A stretch of DNA of 64,000 nucleotides from Variovorax atrisoli 110B (GTDB lineage Bacteria > Pseudomonadota > Gammaproteobacteria > Burkholderiales > Burkholderiaceae_C): contig NZ_KB907451.1 of the NCBI RefSeq assembly GCF_000382045.1, positions 372,001 through 436,000 on the forward strand. The letters are read 5' to 3'. Each line of letters begins with the position of its first letter. The stretch's first letter is position 1. A model generated the notes under the pieces. That model made no database searches, had not been told where the DNA came from, and saw only the letters and a program-made list of their open reading frames with translations. The position numbers and the translations under genes are program-made. Positions 46,810-57,242 of the stretch are shown one piece after another.

Positions 46810-46850
46810 TGCCCTCGAAGGGCCCGCGCCTGTTTTTGGATTGAATTGAT

Positions 46851-47477
46851 ATGCAACCGCTGATCGACGGCTTGATCTTCATCGTGGACGACGACGCCAG
46901 CGTGCGCGAGGCGCTGGCCTGGCTGCTGCGCTCGCGGCGCCTGGCCAGCGAGCACTTCGCGAGCGCGGAGGCGTTCGAGCAGTTTCTCGACCAGGGCCCG
47001 CTGCCGCAGCAGCCGCTGTGCCTGCTGCTGGATGTGCGCATGCCCGGCACCAGCGGGCTGGTGCTGTTCGACCGCATCGTAGAGCGCGGGCTGCTGCCCG
47101 CGATGCCGGTGATCTTCCTGACCGGCCATGCCGACGTGCCGACGGCCGTCGACGCGGTCAAGCGCGGCGCCTTCGACTTCTGCGAGAAGCCCTTCTCCGA
47201 CAACGCGCTGGTCGACCGCATCGAGCATGCGCTGAGCGCGTCGCAGCAGGCACTGGAAGTGCAGCGCGCACGCCGGGGCCTGGCCGAGCGCATCGGCGAG
47301 CTGACCGATCGTGAGCGCGACGTGATGCGGCTGGTGGTCGAGGGCCTGCCGAACAAGCTCATCGCCGACCAGCTCGCGATCAGCGTGCGCACGGTGGAGG
47401 TCCACCGCGCGCGCGTGTTCGACAAGATGGAAGTGAAGTCGGCCGTCGAGTTGGCCAACCGTCTGCGCGAACTCTAG
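46851..47477 (+). CDS. FixJ/DctR-type response regulator
   Basis: Protein of 208 residues. The receiver domain (1-120) has the acidic pair in FIVDDDASVREAL, the phospho-acceptor D61 in LLLDVRMPG, Thr in FLTGHADVPTAV and Lys in FCEKPFS. A LuxR-type helix-turn-helix follows (ERIGELTDRERDVMRLVVEG, ISVRTVEVHRARVFDKM). It should be phosphorylated by the kinase encoded just upstream and activate transcription. Targets are not evident in the window. Confidence 0.94.
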   Translation: MQPLIDGLIFIVDDDASVREALAWLLRSRRLASEHFASAEAFEQFLDQGPLPQQPLCLLLDVRMPGTSGLVLFDRIVERGLLPAMPVIFLTGHADVPTAVDAVKRGAFDFCEKPFSDNALVDRIEHALSASQQALEVQRARRGLAERIGELTDRERDVMRLVVEGLPNKLIADQLAISVRTVEVHRARVFDKMEVKSAVELANRLREL

Positions 47478-47499
47478 CCCCCTGATTCTTCGCGGAACA

Positions 47500-47584
47500 C
47501 CGCGGAACCGGCTTTGCCGGGCCGCAGGTGTTGCCCCCTGAGAGGGGGAAGGCGCGCGCGACATGCAGTGCGCGAAGCCTGGGG
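47500..47584 (-). repeat. post-stop-codon repeat element, copy E
   Basis: Outer member of a tandem pair with copy F in the convergent gap between the response regulator and an OmpA-type gene. Its CACTTCGTG segment has changed (ACATGCAGTGCGCG on the plus strand), but the other hairpins remain. Confidence 0.88.
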
Positions 47585-47598
47585 TCAGCTCAGGACCA

Positions 47599-47683
47599 CC
47601 GCGGAACCGGCTTCGCCGGGCCGCAGGCGGTGCCCCCTGAAAGGGGGGTGGCGAAGCGACACGAAGTGCGCGAAGCCTGGGGG
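47599..47683 (-). repeat. post-stop-codon repeat element, copy F
   Basis: Near-consensus copy that abuts the stop codon of the OmpA-type gene at 47684 with no spacing. Tandem with copy E in the same orientation. Confidence 0.92.
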
Positions 47684-48250
47684 TTAGGCCTTCTCCGCCA
47701 CGAAGATCTCGACGCGGCGGTTCTGTGCGCGGCCTGCGGCCGTGTTGTTGTCCACCAGCGGTTCGCGCGAGCCGCGGCCGTCGGTGGTGATGGCGGTGGT
47801 CGAGACGCCGCGGCTCACGAGGTGGTTGCGCACGCTGTCGGCGCGGCTCACCGAGAGGCGCTCGTTGCCTTCCTCGCTGCCGGTGTTGTCGGTGTGGCCC
47901 ACCACGCGCACGCTGGCGGCGGTGGCGCTCTTCAGGCCTTCGGCGACCTTGTCGAGCACCTGCGCGAGGTTGCGCTTGACGTTGGCGCGGCCGGTGTCGA
48001 ACGACATCTCGTTGGGGATCACCAGGTGGAGCTGGTTGTCGGCGGTCTGCTCGATCACCACGCCCGTTCCCTTGGTCGAGGTCTCGAGGTCGCTCTTCAG
48101 CGTGGCCAGGCGGGCCGTCCAGCTGTTGGCCGGTGCGGCTGCGGGCGCGGCTGCAGGCGCGGGTGCCGGCGGGGGAGCCGACTGCGATGCGCAGCCCGCG
48201 ATGAACAGCAACGCGGCGGCTGCCGCACTCGAAACAACGAACTTCCTCAT
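47684..48250 (-). CDS. OmpA-family lipoprotein
   Basis: Protein of 188 residues. A lipoprotein signal (LLFIAGC, Cys near residue 20) is followed by an Ala/Pro-rich linker. A C-terminal OmpA/MotB peptidoglycan-binding domain has MSFDTGRANVKRNLAQVL, VVGHTDNTGSEEGNERLS and NNTAAGRAQNRRVEIFV. It would tether the outer membrane to the cell wall. It lies directly after a second OmpA-type lipoprotein gene on the same strand (90 bases), and the domains are clearly related, so the pair looks like an old tandem duplication. Confidence 0.9.
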   Translation of the reverse strand: MRKFVVSSAAAAALLFIAGCASQSAPPPAPAPAAAPAAAPANSWTARLATLKSDLETSTKGTGVVIEQTADNQLHLVIPNEMSFDTGRANVKRNLAQVLDKVAEGLKSATAASVRVVGHTDNTGSEEGNERLSVSRADSVRNHLVSRGVSTTAITTDGRGSREPLVDNNTAAGRAQNRRVEIFVAEKA

Positions 48251-48340
48251 GAGATTCCCTCTTAATGGACCAATGGAACGGTTATGGCGGGAACCGGCCT
48301 TTCAGCGCGGCCGGTTTCCCTCTCGTGCGCCGGCGCTCGC

Positions 48341-49000
48341 TCAGCCTCGCGGCCCGCGCTCGCCCACGTAGATTTCGACGCGGCGGTTCTGTGCCCTGCC
48401 CGCGTCGCTATTGTTGTCGGCGATCGGCTCGTGCGAACCGCGGCCTTCGATGCGGAAGATCGCTGCGTTCACGCCGCGCGCCACGAGGTAGTCGCGGGTG
48501 CTGGCTGCGCGGTCGACCGACAGGGGGTTGTTGATGGCGTCCGAACCGGTGCTGTCGGTGTGGCCGATGATGCGCACCTCGGCGTTCGGGTTGCCGCGCA
48601 GGCCGCTGGCGAACTGGTCGAGCACCGGCGCGAAGTTGGGCTTGATGTTGGAGCGGCCCACGTCGAACGACACGTCGCTCGGGATCTGCAGCTTCAGCTC
48701 GTTGTTGGGCGTCTGGGTCACGGCCACGCCGGTGCCCTGGGTGGCGGCTTCCATCTGGCGCTTCTGGTTCTCCATGCGCTGCGACCACAGGTAGCCGCCG
48801 AGCGCGCCGGCTGCCGCGCCGACAACCGCACCCGTGCCGATGGCCCCGCGGTTTCCGCCGGTGGCCGAGCCGATGGCGGCTCCGCCCAGCGCGCCGATGC
48901 CGGCGCCGATGCCGGTGTTGCGCTGCGTGTCGGTCATGCCGCCGGCACAGCCCGAGAGGACGAGCGCGGCGGCGGTGGTGGCGAGTACGAACTTTTTCAT
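48341..49000 (-). CDS. OmpA-family lipoprotein with glycine zipper (YiaD-like)
   Basis: Protein of 219 residues. The lipobox LVLSGC has Cys near residue 18. A glycine-zipper region (GIGAGIGALGGAAIGSATGG, GAVVGAAAGALGGYLW) comes next, then an OmpA domain with VSFDVGRSNIKPNFAPVL, IIGHTDSTGSDAINN and NNSDAGRAQNRRVEIYV. The layout matches YiaD-type envelope lipoproteins. It differs from the neighbouring OmpA-type lipoprotein by the Gly-rich segment in place of the Ala/Pro linker. Confidence 0.9.
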   Translation of the reverse strand: MKKFVLATTAAALVLSGCAGGMTDTQRNTGIGAGIGALGGAAIGSATGGNRGAIGTGAVVGAAAGALGGYLWSQRMENQKRQMEAATQGTGVAVTQTPNNELKLQIPSDVSFDVGRSNIKPNFAPVLDQFASGLRGNPNAEVRIIGHTDSTGSDAINNPLSVDRAASTRDYLVARGVNAAIFRIEGRGSHEPIADNNSDAGRAQNRRVEIYVGERGPRG

Positions 49001-49197
49001 GGCGTTCCCTTTCGAGGTTGATTGAAGCGAGCGACAGCTTAGCCTTCGGGGAGTGCGTGATGGTACGGGCTCAAAGCCCTACGGAAAATAAGAAAAGTTT
49101 CGTCATCGCGCATGAATGCTGCGATGATTGCTACCAAAGTAATAGCAATGGGGTGGTTGTCCGACAGTGCTGAGCGGCCCGGGACTTCAGGAGCAAT

Positions 49198-49362
49198 TCA
49201 CGCTTCGGGCGGGCGCTTTGCCTGGTCGGTGCCGCGGCCGGCCCCCGGCTCGTCGTCGTCATCGTGCAATTCACCCTTGTTGCGGCCGGAAAACATGGTC
49301 CACCAGATGATCAGAATGAACACCAGTCCCGCGGCGAGGGCTTCAAGCAGAATCAAACCCAT
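49198..49362 (-). CDS. 54-residue single-pass membrane protein
   Basis: Small protein MGLILLEALAAGLVFILIIW followed by WTMFSGRNKGEL and an acidic, hydrophilic tail. One N-terminal membrane helix has the short motif WWTMFSGR, which I recall from small proteins of unknown function in related Comamonadaceae. The start at 49362 is the only codon that fits, because the helix begins at once. Its start codon shares two bases with that of mltA on the other strand (CATG). A GGAG lies about 10 bases upstream. Function unknown. Confidence 0.68.
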   Translation of the reverse strand: MGLILLEALAAGLVFILIIWWTMFSGRNKGELHDDDDEPGAGRGTDQAKRPPEA

Positions 49363-50509
49363 GAGAAATGGACTCCAGTGGCTGGTCGGGATTGCGATCG
49401 TAGCAACGCTCGCCGCCTGCTCCACCGGCCCGCGCACGCCCGAGGCCCCCATCCGCCCCCCCGTCAGCCAGCCGCGCGACCTCGGTCCGCTCACCGGTTC
49501 GCTCGCGCATCCCAAGAGCCGCTGGGTGCCCGTCGGCTGGAGCGAGCTCCCCGGCTTCGGCGAAGACCCGCTGCACGAGGCTTGGATCGCACTGCTGGCG
49601 AACTGCACCCGCCCCAACGCCGCCTTCGCGCCGCTGTGCCGCGACGTGCGCCAGCTGACCATCGCCACCCCCGAAGAGCAGCGCCAGTGGATGACAGAGC
49701 GGCTGCAGCCCTATCGCGTGGAAGCGCTCAACGGCCAGAGCGAAGGCAAGCTCACCAGCTACTACGAGCCGGTGTACGAGGCCTCGCGCGTGCCCACCGC
49801 CACCTTCAACGTGCCGATCTACCAGGCGCCCGACGGCCTCGTGCCGCGCCGCCCCTGGTACACGCGCCAGGAGATCGAGACCCTGCCCGAGGCGCAGGCC
49901 GCATTGCGCGGGCGTGAGATCGCATGGATGGCCGACCCCATCGACGCGCTGATGCTGCACATCCAGGGCTCGGGGCGGCTGCGCATCACCGAGGCCAACG
50001 GATGGCAGCACACCGTTCGCGTCGCCTTCTCGGCCACCAACGAGCAGCCTTACCGCAGCGTGCAGCAGTGGCTCGTCAGCCAGGGCGTGGCCAAGGTCGG
50101 CAAGTGGCCGGATGACACCAAGGCCTGGGCCGCGCAGAACCCGCAGCGCGTGACGCAGATGATGTGGAGCAACCCGCGCTACGTGTTCTTCCGCGAAGAG
50201 ACCATGAGCGAGGTCGATGCCGCCTTCGGCCCGCGGGGCGCGCAGGGCGTGCCGCTCACGGCCGGCCGCTCCATCGCGGTCGACCGCGAGAGCATTCCCT
50301 ACGGCACGCCGGTGTGGCTGGCATCCAGCGGACCGGCGGCGCAGCTGCAGAAGCTGGTGGTGGCGCAGGACACCGGCAGCGCCATCCTCGGCGCCGTGCG
50401 CGCCGACTACTTTGCCGGCACTGGTGCCGATGCGGGCCGCCTCGCGGCGAGCATGAACCAGCCGCTGAGGCTGTGGGCCCTGTGGCCGCGGCAGCTGCCC
50501 GCTCCTTGA
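49361..50509 (+). CDS. mltA: membrane-bound lytic murein transglycosylase A
   Basis: Peptidoglycan-cleaving outer-membrane lipoprotein of 382 residues. The lipobox VATLAAC has Cys20. The MltA domain has LTSYYEPVYEASR, DALMLHIQGSGRLR and a 3D domain AVDRESIPYGTPVWLA with AQDTGSAILGAVRADYF; the catalytic Asp is in AQDTGSAI. The start at 49361 places a short basic N-terminus before the signal sequence; upstream in-frame ATGs would extend into the divergent small gene. No strong ribosome site precedes it. Confidence 0.92.
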   Translation: MRNGLQWLVGIAIVATLAACSTGPRTPEAPIRPPVSQPRDLGPLTGSLAHPKSRWVPVGWSELPGFGEDPLHEAWIALLANCTRPNAAFAPLCRDVRQLTIATPEEQRQWMTERLQPYRVEALNGQSEGKLTSYYEPVYEASRVPTATFNVPIYQAPDGLVPRRPWYTRQEIETLPEAQAALRGREIAWMADPIDALMLHIQGSGRLRITEANGWQHTVRVAFSATNEQPYRSVQQWLVSQGVAKVGKWPDDTKAWAAQNPQRVTQMMWSNPRYVFFREETMSEVDAAFGPRGAQGVPLTAGRSIAVDRESIPYGTPVWLASSGPAAQLQKLVVAQDTGSAILGAVRADYFAGTGADAGRLAASMNQPLRLWALWPRQLPAP

Positions 50510-50666
50510 GCCGGGGAGCGCCGATCCGGACGAGGCTTCGGTGAAGGGTTTCCGAAAAAGACCCGGCATAACCTGACCGGAAGCTGATCAATTCACGGAG
50601 TCGTCATACGAAGTGCCTAACTTCGCGGGCTGGTTTTTCCCCAACCCACGAAGAAAGACATTGCGC

Positions 50667-52919
50667 ATGACCGCAAACACCCGCTCCGACGATCGCCCGG
50701 TCGAAATCGAAGACATCGGCACCAACACCACGTCGAATCCCTCGTTCAACGACCTGATCGCCGCCCGACTGAGCCGCCGCCGCCTGTTCGGCCTGGGCGT
50801 CGGCACGGCCGGCACCGCGCTGCTGCAGGCCTGCGGCGGTGGTGGCGGCGGCGGCACCGCCTTCCCGGTGCTGCCTCCGGCACCTGCACCGGCTCCCGCT
50901 CCGGCGCCTGCCCCCACGCCGGCACCCAGCCCCGCCCCGATGAAGCTCGGCTTCAATGCCGTTGCCAAGAGCCTCGCCGACGTGGTCACCGTGCCGGCCG
51001 GCTACACCGCCAGCGTGCTGTACCGCCTGGGCGATCCGATCGCCTCGGGTGTCGCCGCGTACCAGAACAACGGCAATGACGACGCCACCACGTACGACCG
51101 CCGCGCAGGCGACCACCACGACGGCATGACCTATTTCGGCATGAACGCGTCGAACAAGTGGGATGCCACCGGCGCATCGCGCGGCCTGCTCGTGATGAAC
51201 CACGAGGCCATCACGCCGCTGTTCCTGCACCCCACCGGCCAGACCATCGTCAGCGGCGCGCGCACTGTCGCCGACGAAGTGCTGCGCGAGTTCTACCTGC
51301 ACGGCGTGAGCGTGATCGAGGTCAACAAGAGCGGCAGCACCTGGAGCTACAAGCAGGACTCGAGCTTCAACCGCCGCGTCCACACGCTCACCGAGATGGC
51401 CTTCTCGGGCCCCGCCGCCAAGACCGGCTACCTGAAGACCAAGTACTCGACCGACGGCAGCAAGACCCGCGGCACGGTCAACAACTGCGCCAACGGCACC
51501 ACGCCGTGGGGCACGTACCTCACCTGCGAGGAGAACTGGGCCGGCTACTTCCGCCGCATCGCCGTCAACGACGATGCCAACCGCACGGCCAAGGAACTGG
51601 CTTCCTTCAGCCGCTATGGCGTGGCCGGCACCGGCCGCGAACTCTGGGCCACCGTCACGCCCGACACCGCCGACAACCTGTACGGGCGCTGGAACACCGA
51701 GGTCGTCGCCACGAGCGGCACCGCTGTCGACGACTACCGCAACGGCGCGAACACCTATGGCTGGGTGGTCGAGATCGACCCGTTCAACCCCTCCAGCACG
51801 CCCAAGAAGCGCACCGCGCTCGGCCGCTTCGGCCACGAAGGCGCCTGCCTGGGCCCGGTCGTGGTCGGCAAGCCGCTGGTCTGGTACATGGGCGACGACT
51901 CGCGCAACGAGTACATCTACAAGTTCGTGTCGACCAAGAACTGGGACGCTGCCGACATCGGCGGCGGCACGGCCGCCGGCGACAAGTACATGGACGACGG
52001 CAAGCTCTACGTCGCGAAGTTCAAGGCCGACGGCACGGGCGACTGGCTCGAGCTGAAGCTGGGCGTCAACAACATCACCGCCGGCTACTCCGCATACGCA
52101 TTCGCCGACGCGGCCGACGTGCTGATCAACGCCCGCCACGCAGCCGATGCGGCCGGCGCCACCAGGATGGACCGCCCCGAATGGACGGCCGTCAATCCGA
52201 AGACCGGCGAGGTCTACGTCACGCTGACCAACACCAATTCGAGCTCGCGTCCGATCGGCAAGACCGACGCCGCCAACCCGCGCTTCTACAACGACAAGAC
52301 CACCGCCGGGAAGGACCAGAAGGGCAACCCGAACGGCCACATCGTGCGCTTTGCCGATACCAACGGCGACCCGACCTCCGCCACCTTCAAGTGGGACGTG
52401 TACCTCTTCGGCGCGCGTTCCACCGCGTCGGCCGATGTCAACCTCTCGCAGCTCGGTGCCGACAACGACTTCTCCAGCCCCGACGGCATGTGGTTCAGCC
52501 AGGCGGCGCCCGGCCTGCTGTGGCTGGAGACCGATGATGGCGCCTACACCGACGTGACCAACTGCATGCTGCTGGCGGCCCTGCCGGGCAAGGTCGGCGA
52601 CGGCGGCGCGAAGACCATCACCAACGTCGACGGCTCCACCACCGCCACGCAGGCCACCTTCGTCGGCAAGGCTCCGGGCACCGACGGACTGCGCCGCTTC
52701 CTGGTCGGCCCCATCGACTGCGAGATCACCGGCATCGCCGAATCCGGCGACGGCCGCGCGCTGTTCGTGAACATCCAGCACCCGGGCGAGACCACGGCCA
52801 GCACGAACATCTCGGATCCGACGAAGTTCCTCAGCCACTGGCCGGAAGGCGGCAATGCCCGCCCGCGCTCGGCAACCATCGTGATCACCAAGAACGACGG
52901 CGGCCTGATCGGCCTCTGA
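50667..52919 (+). CDS. phoX: PhoX-family (DUF839) alkaline phosphatase, Tat-exported
   Basis: Periplasmic protein of 750 residues. A twin-arginine signal (SRRRLFGLGVG, R37-R38) is followed by a Cys-Gly run (QACGGGGGGG), which could be a lipobox, and a linker of alternating Ala-Pro. The PhoX catalytic region includes VMNHEA, GTYLTCEENWAGYF, GRFGHEGACLGP, YMGDDSRNEYIYKF and LFVNIQHPGET, all conserved in DUF839 phosphatases, which use iron and calcium. It would release phosphate from organic esters. The start at 50667 gives the usual N-terminal length. No Pho box was recognised upstream. Confidence 0.92.
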   Translation: MTANTRSDDRPVEIEDIGTNTTSNPSFNDLIAARLSRRRLFGLGVGTAGTALLQACGGGGGGGTAFPVLPPAPAPAPAPAPAPTPAPSPAPMKLGFNAVAKSLADVVTVPAGYTASVLYRLGDPIASGVAAYQNNGNDDATTYDRRAGDHHDGMTYFGMNASNKWDATGASRGLLVMNHEAITPLFLHPTGQTIVSGARTVADEVLREFYLHGVSVIEVNKSGSTWSYKQDSSFNRRVHTLTEMAFSGPAAKTGYLKTKYSTDGSKTRGTVNNCANGTTPWGTYLTCEENWAGYFRRIAVNDDANRTAKELASFSRYGVAGTGRELWATVTPDTADNLYGRWNTEVVATSGTAVDDYRNGANTYGWVVEIDPFNPSSTPKKRTALGRFGHEGACLGPVVVGKPLVWYMGDDSRNEYIYKFVSTKNWDAADIGGGTAAGDKYMDDGKLYVAKFKADGTGDWLELKLGVNNITAGYSAYAFADAADVLINARHAADAAGATRMDRPEWTAVNPKTGEVYVTLTNTNSSSRPIGKTDAANPRFYNDKTTAGKDQKGNPNGHIVRFADTNGDPTSATFKWDVYLFGARSTASADVNLSQLGADNDFSSPDGMWFSQAAPGLLWLETDDGAYTDVTNCMLLAALPGKVGDGGAKTITNVDGSTTATQATFVGKAPGTDGLRRFLVGPIDCEITGIAESGDGRALFVNIQHPGETTASTNISDPTKFLSHWPEGGNARPRSATIVITKNDGGLIGL

Positions 52920-52954
52920 TCGACCTGGATCGGATTCCCCTGTCCGGCGGGGGC

Positions 52955-53041
52955 ACCGCGGAACCGGCTTCGCCGGGCCGCAGGTGTCGCCCCCGGCAAG
53001 GGGGGTGGCGCAGCGACACGAAGTGCGCGAAGCCTGGGGGT
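52955..53041 (-). repeat. post-stop-codon repeat element, copy G
   Basis: Near-consensus copy that begins 4 bases after the Lrp gene stop on the minus strand. It lies in the convergent gap with phoX. Confidence 0.92.
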
Positions 53042-53045
53042 GTGC

Positions 53046-53510
53046 CTATTTCGGCAACGGCAGCGCCGTCTTGTATCTCACCTGCTTCAGCGCAAAGCTG
53101 GAGCGGATCTTCTCGATCCCCGGAATCGGCGTGAGCTGTTCCAGGATGAATTTCTCCAGCGCCGCCATGTCCGCCACCGCGATGCGGATCAGGTAGTCGC
53201 TGTCGCCCGTCATGAGGTAGCACTCCATCACTTCGTCGTGCTCGGCGATGCGCTGCTCGAAGTCCGCGAGTGACTGCTTGCTCTGCGTCGTGAGGCTGAT
53301 CGAGATGAACACGTTGAGCCCGAGGCCCAGGGCCTTGGCGCTTGCGAGCGCGACATAGCGGTCGATCACGCCGCTGGCCTCGAGCACCTTCACGCGCGAG
53401 AGGCAGGGCGATGGCGACAGGTGCACGCGCCGCGCCAGCTCCACGTTCGACAGCGCGCCGTCGCGCTGAAGCTCGTCCAGAATGCGCAGGTCGATGGCGT
53501 CGAGTTGCAT
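53046..53510 (-). CDS. Lrp/AsnC-family transcriptional regulator
   Basis: Regulator of 154 residues. The AsnC-type helix-turn-helix covers 1-60 (LDAIDLRILDELQRDGALSN, RRVHLSPSPCLSRVKVLE). The C-terminal ligand-binding RAM domain has VMECYLMTGDSDYLIRIAV and IPGIEKIRSSFALKQVRYKT. It is divergent from the AceE-type gene with 105 bases between the starts, and the gap holds a near-perfect Lrp site. This arrangement indicates control of itself and of the dehydrogenase by an amino acid or oxoacid. Confidence 0.95.
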   Translation of the reverse strand: MQLDAIDLRILDELQRDGALSNVELARRVHLSPSPCLSRVKVLEASGVIDRYVALASAKALGLGLNVFISISLTTQSKQSLADFEQRIAEHDEVMECYLMTGDSDYLIRIAVADMAALEKFILEQLTPIPGIEKIRSSFALKQVRYKTALPLPK

Positions 53511-53535
53511 GAAATGCCGTGCAGATTGAATATCG

Positions 53536-53550
53536 CAGAATTTTATGCTG
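53536..53550. promoter_or_regulatory. Lrp-type operator
   Basis: CAGAATTTTATGCTG matches the E. coli Lrp consensus YAGHAWATTWTDCTR at 14 of 15 positions. It is part of a larger inverted repeat, GCAG-N9-CTGC. It lies 25 bases upstream of the Lrp start codon and 65 bases upstream of the AceE-type gene. Confidence 0.75.
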
Positions 53551-53615
53551 CGAGGCCTGCATGGGCTTGGCGCTGCCGGTAGCTAATTTTCCGGACTGCG
53601 GCCTAAAGTGCTGCC

Positions 53616-56276
<2,661 letters not shown>

Positions 56277-56343
56277 ATTCCTGCGGTCTCCGCGACGGGG
56301 CGGGCCCTGCGTTAGAGTCGCAGGCCCCACCCCCTTCGCACCC

Positions 56344-57120
56344 ATGACCGCCCGCTTCCAGTCCATCGCCCCCGCCGTCCGCCTGGCCGACCGGGTGGCC
56401 GATGCGCTTGCGGCCGAGGTGCGCAGCGGGCGGCTCTCCGAAGGCGACCGGCTGCCGACCGAGACTGCGCTGGCCGAGCAGTTCGGCGTGAGCCGCACGG
56501 TGGTGCGCGAGGCGGTGTCGCGGCTGAAGTCGCTGGGGCTGCTCGATTCGCGGCAGGGCAGCGGCGTCTACGTGCGCGCTGCCGGCGTCGAGCCGCTGCG
56601 CTTCGAGATGCCGCACGTGGCCTCGCGCGAGGCGGTGATCCAGATGGTCGAGCTGCGTCGCGCGCTCGAAGCCGAGGTGGCCGCGCTGGCCGCAGAGCGG
56701 CGCACCGAGGAGGAGATGCAGCGCATCCGCGACGCCATCGCCGCATTGCACGCGGCGGTCGAGGCGGGCGGCAACGGGGCGGACGAGGACGTGCTCTTCC
56801 ACCGCGCCATTGCCGAGGCGGCCCGCAACCCCTTCCTGATCGGCACGCTGCAGTACCTGCGGCAGTTCCTGCACGGCGCCACCCGCGTCACGCGCGCCAA
56901 CGAGGCGCGCCGCGCCGATTTCGCGCGCGAGGTGGCGCAGGAGCATGCGCGCATCGTGGAGGCGATCGAGGCCGGCGACCCGCTGCGCGCGCGCGAAGCC
57001 GCCAAGAGCCACATGGACAACGCGATCCGCCGCATCGAGCAGGCCGATCCGGTGTTCTGGCAGCAGGAGGGCGAGCAGCTCGCCCGTCCGCTGGTCGAAG
57101 GCTGGCCCGCCGGCGGCTGA
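56344..57120 (+). CDS. FadR-type GntR-family transcriptional regulator
   Basis: Regulator of 258 residues. An N-terminal winged helix (LSEGDRLPTETALAEQFGVS, RTVVREAVSRLKSLGLLDSR, QGSGVYV) is followed by an FCD ligand-binding helical domain with the metal-binding pattern DVLFHRAIAEAARNPF and EHARIVEAIEAGD ... HMDNAIRR. It lies 122 bases upstream of the transporter and tetronate genes on the same strand and most likely represses them until a sugar acid binds. The 67-base gap after the AceE-type gene leaves room for its own promoter. Confidence 0.92.
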   Translation: MTARFQSIAPAVRLADRVADALAAEVRSGRLSEGDRLPTETALAEQFGVSRTVVREAVSRLKSLGLLDSRQGSGVYVRAAGVEPLRFEMPHVASREAVIQMVELRRALEAEVAALAAERRTEEEMQRIRDAIAALHAAVEAGGNGADEDVLFHRAIAEAARNPFLIGTLQYLRQFLHGATRVTRANEARRADFAREVAQEHARIVEAIEAGDPLRAREAAKSHMDNAIRRIEQADPVFWQQEGEQLARPLVEGWPAGG

Positions 57121-57201
57121 GCCGACACACAAAGACACCACAAAGTCGCCGGAAGGTGAGTTTTCCGAGGGTTTACCCGGGTCGGCCAGCAAAACCTAGA
57201 T

Positions 57202-57225
57202 TTGTATGATGACCTGACAAATCAT
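57202..57225. promoter_or_regulatory. candidate GntR/FadR-type operator before the tetronate operon
   Basis: The sequence TTGTATGATGACCTGACAAA with the following TCAT holds interleaved inverted repeats: TTGT with ACAA, and ATGAT with ATCAT. It is about 18 bases before the MFS start codon and next to an AT-rich stretch. FadR-type regulators bind short operators of this kind; pairing with the upstream regulator is inferred. Confidence 0.45.
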
Positions 57226-57242
57226 CAGAGACACAGCTTTTC

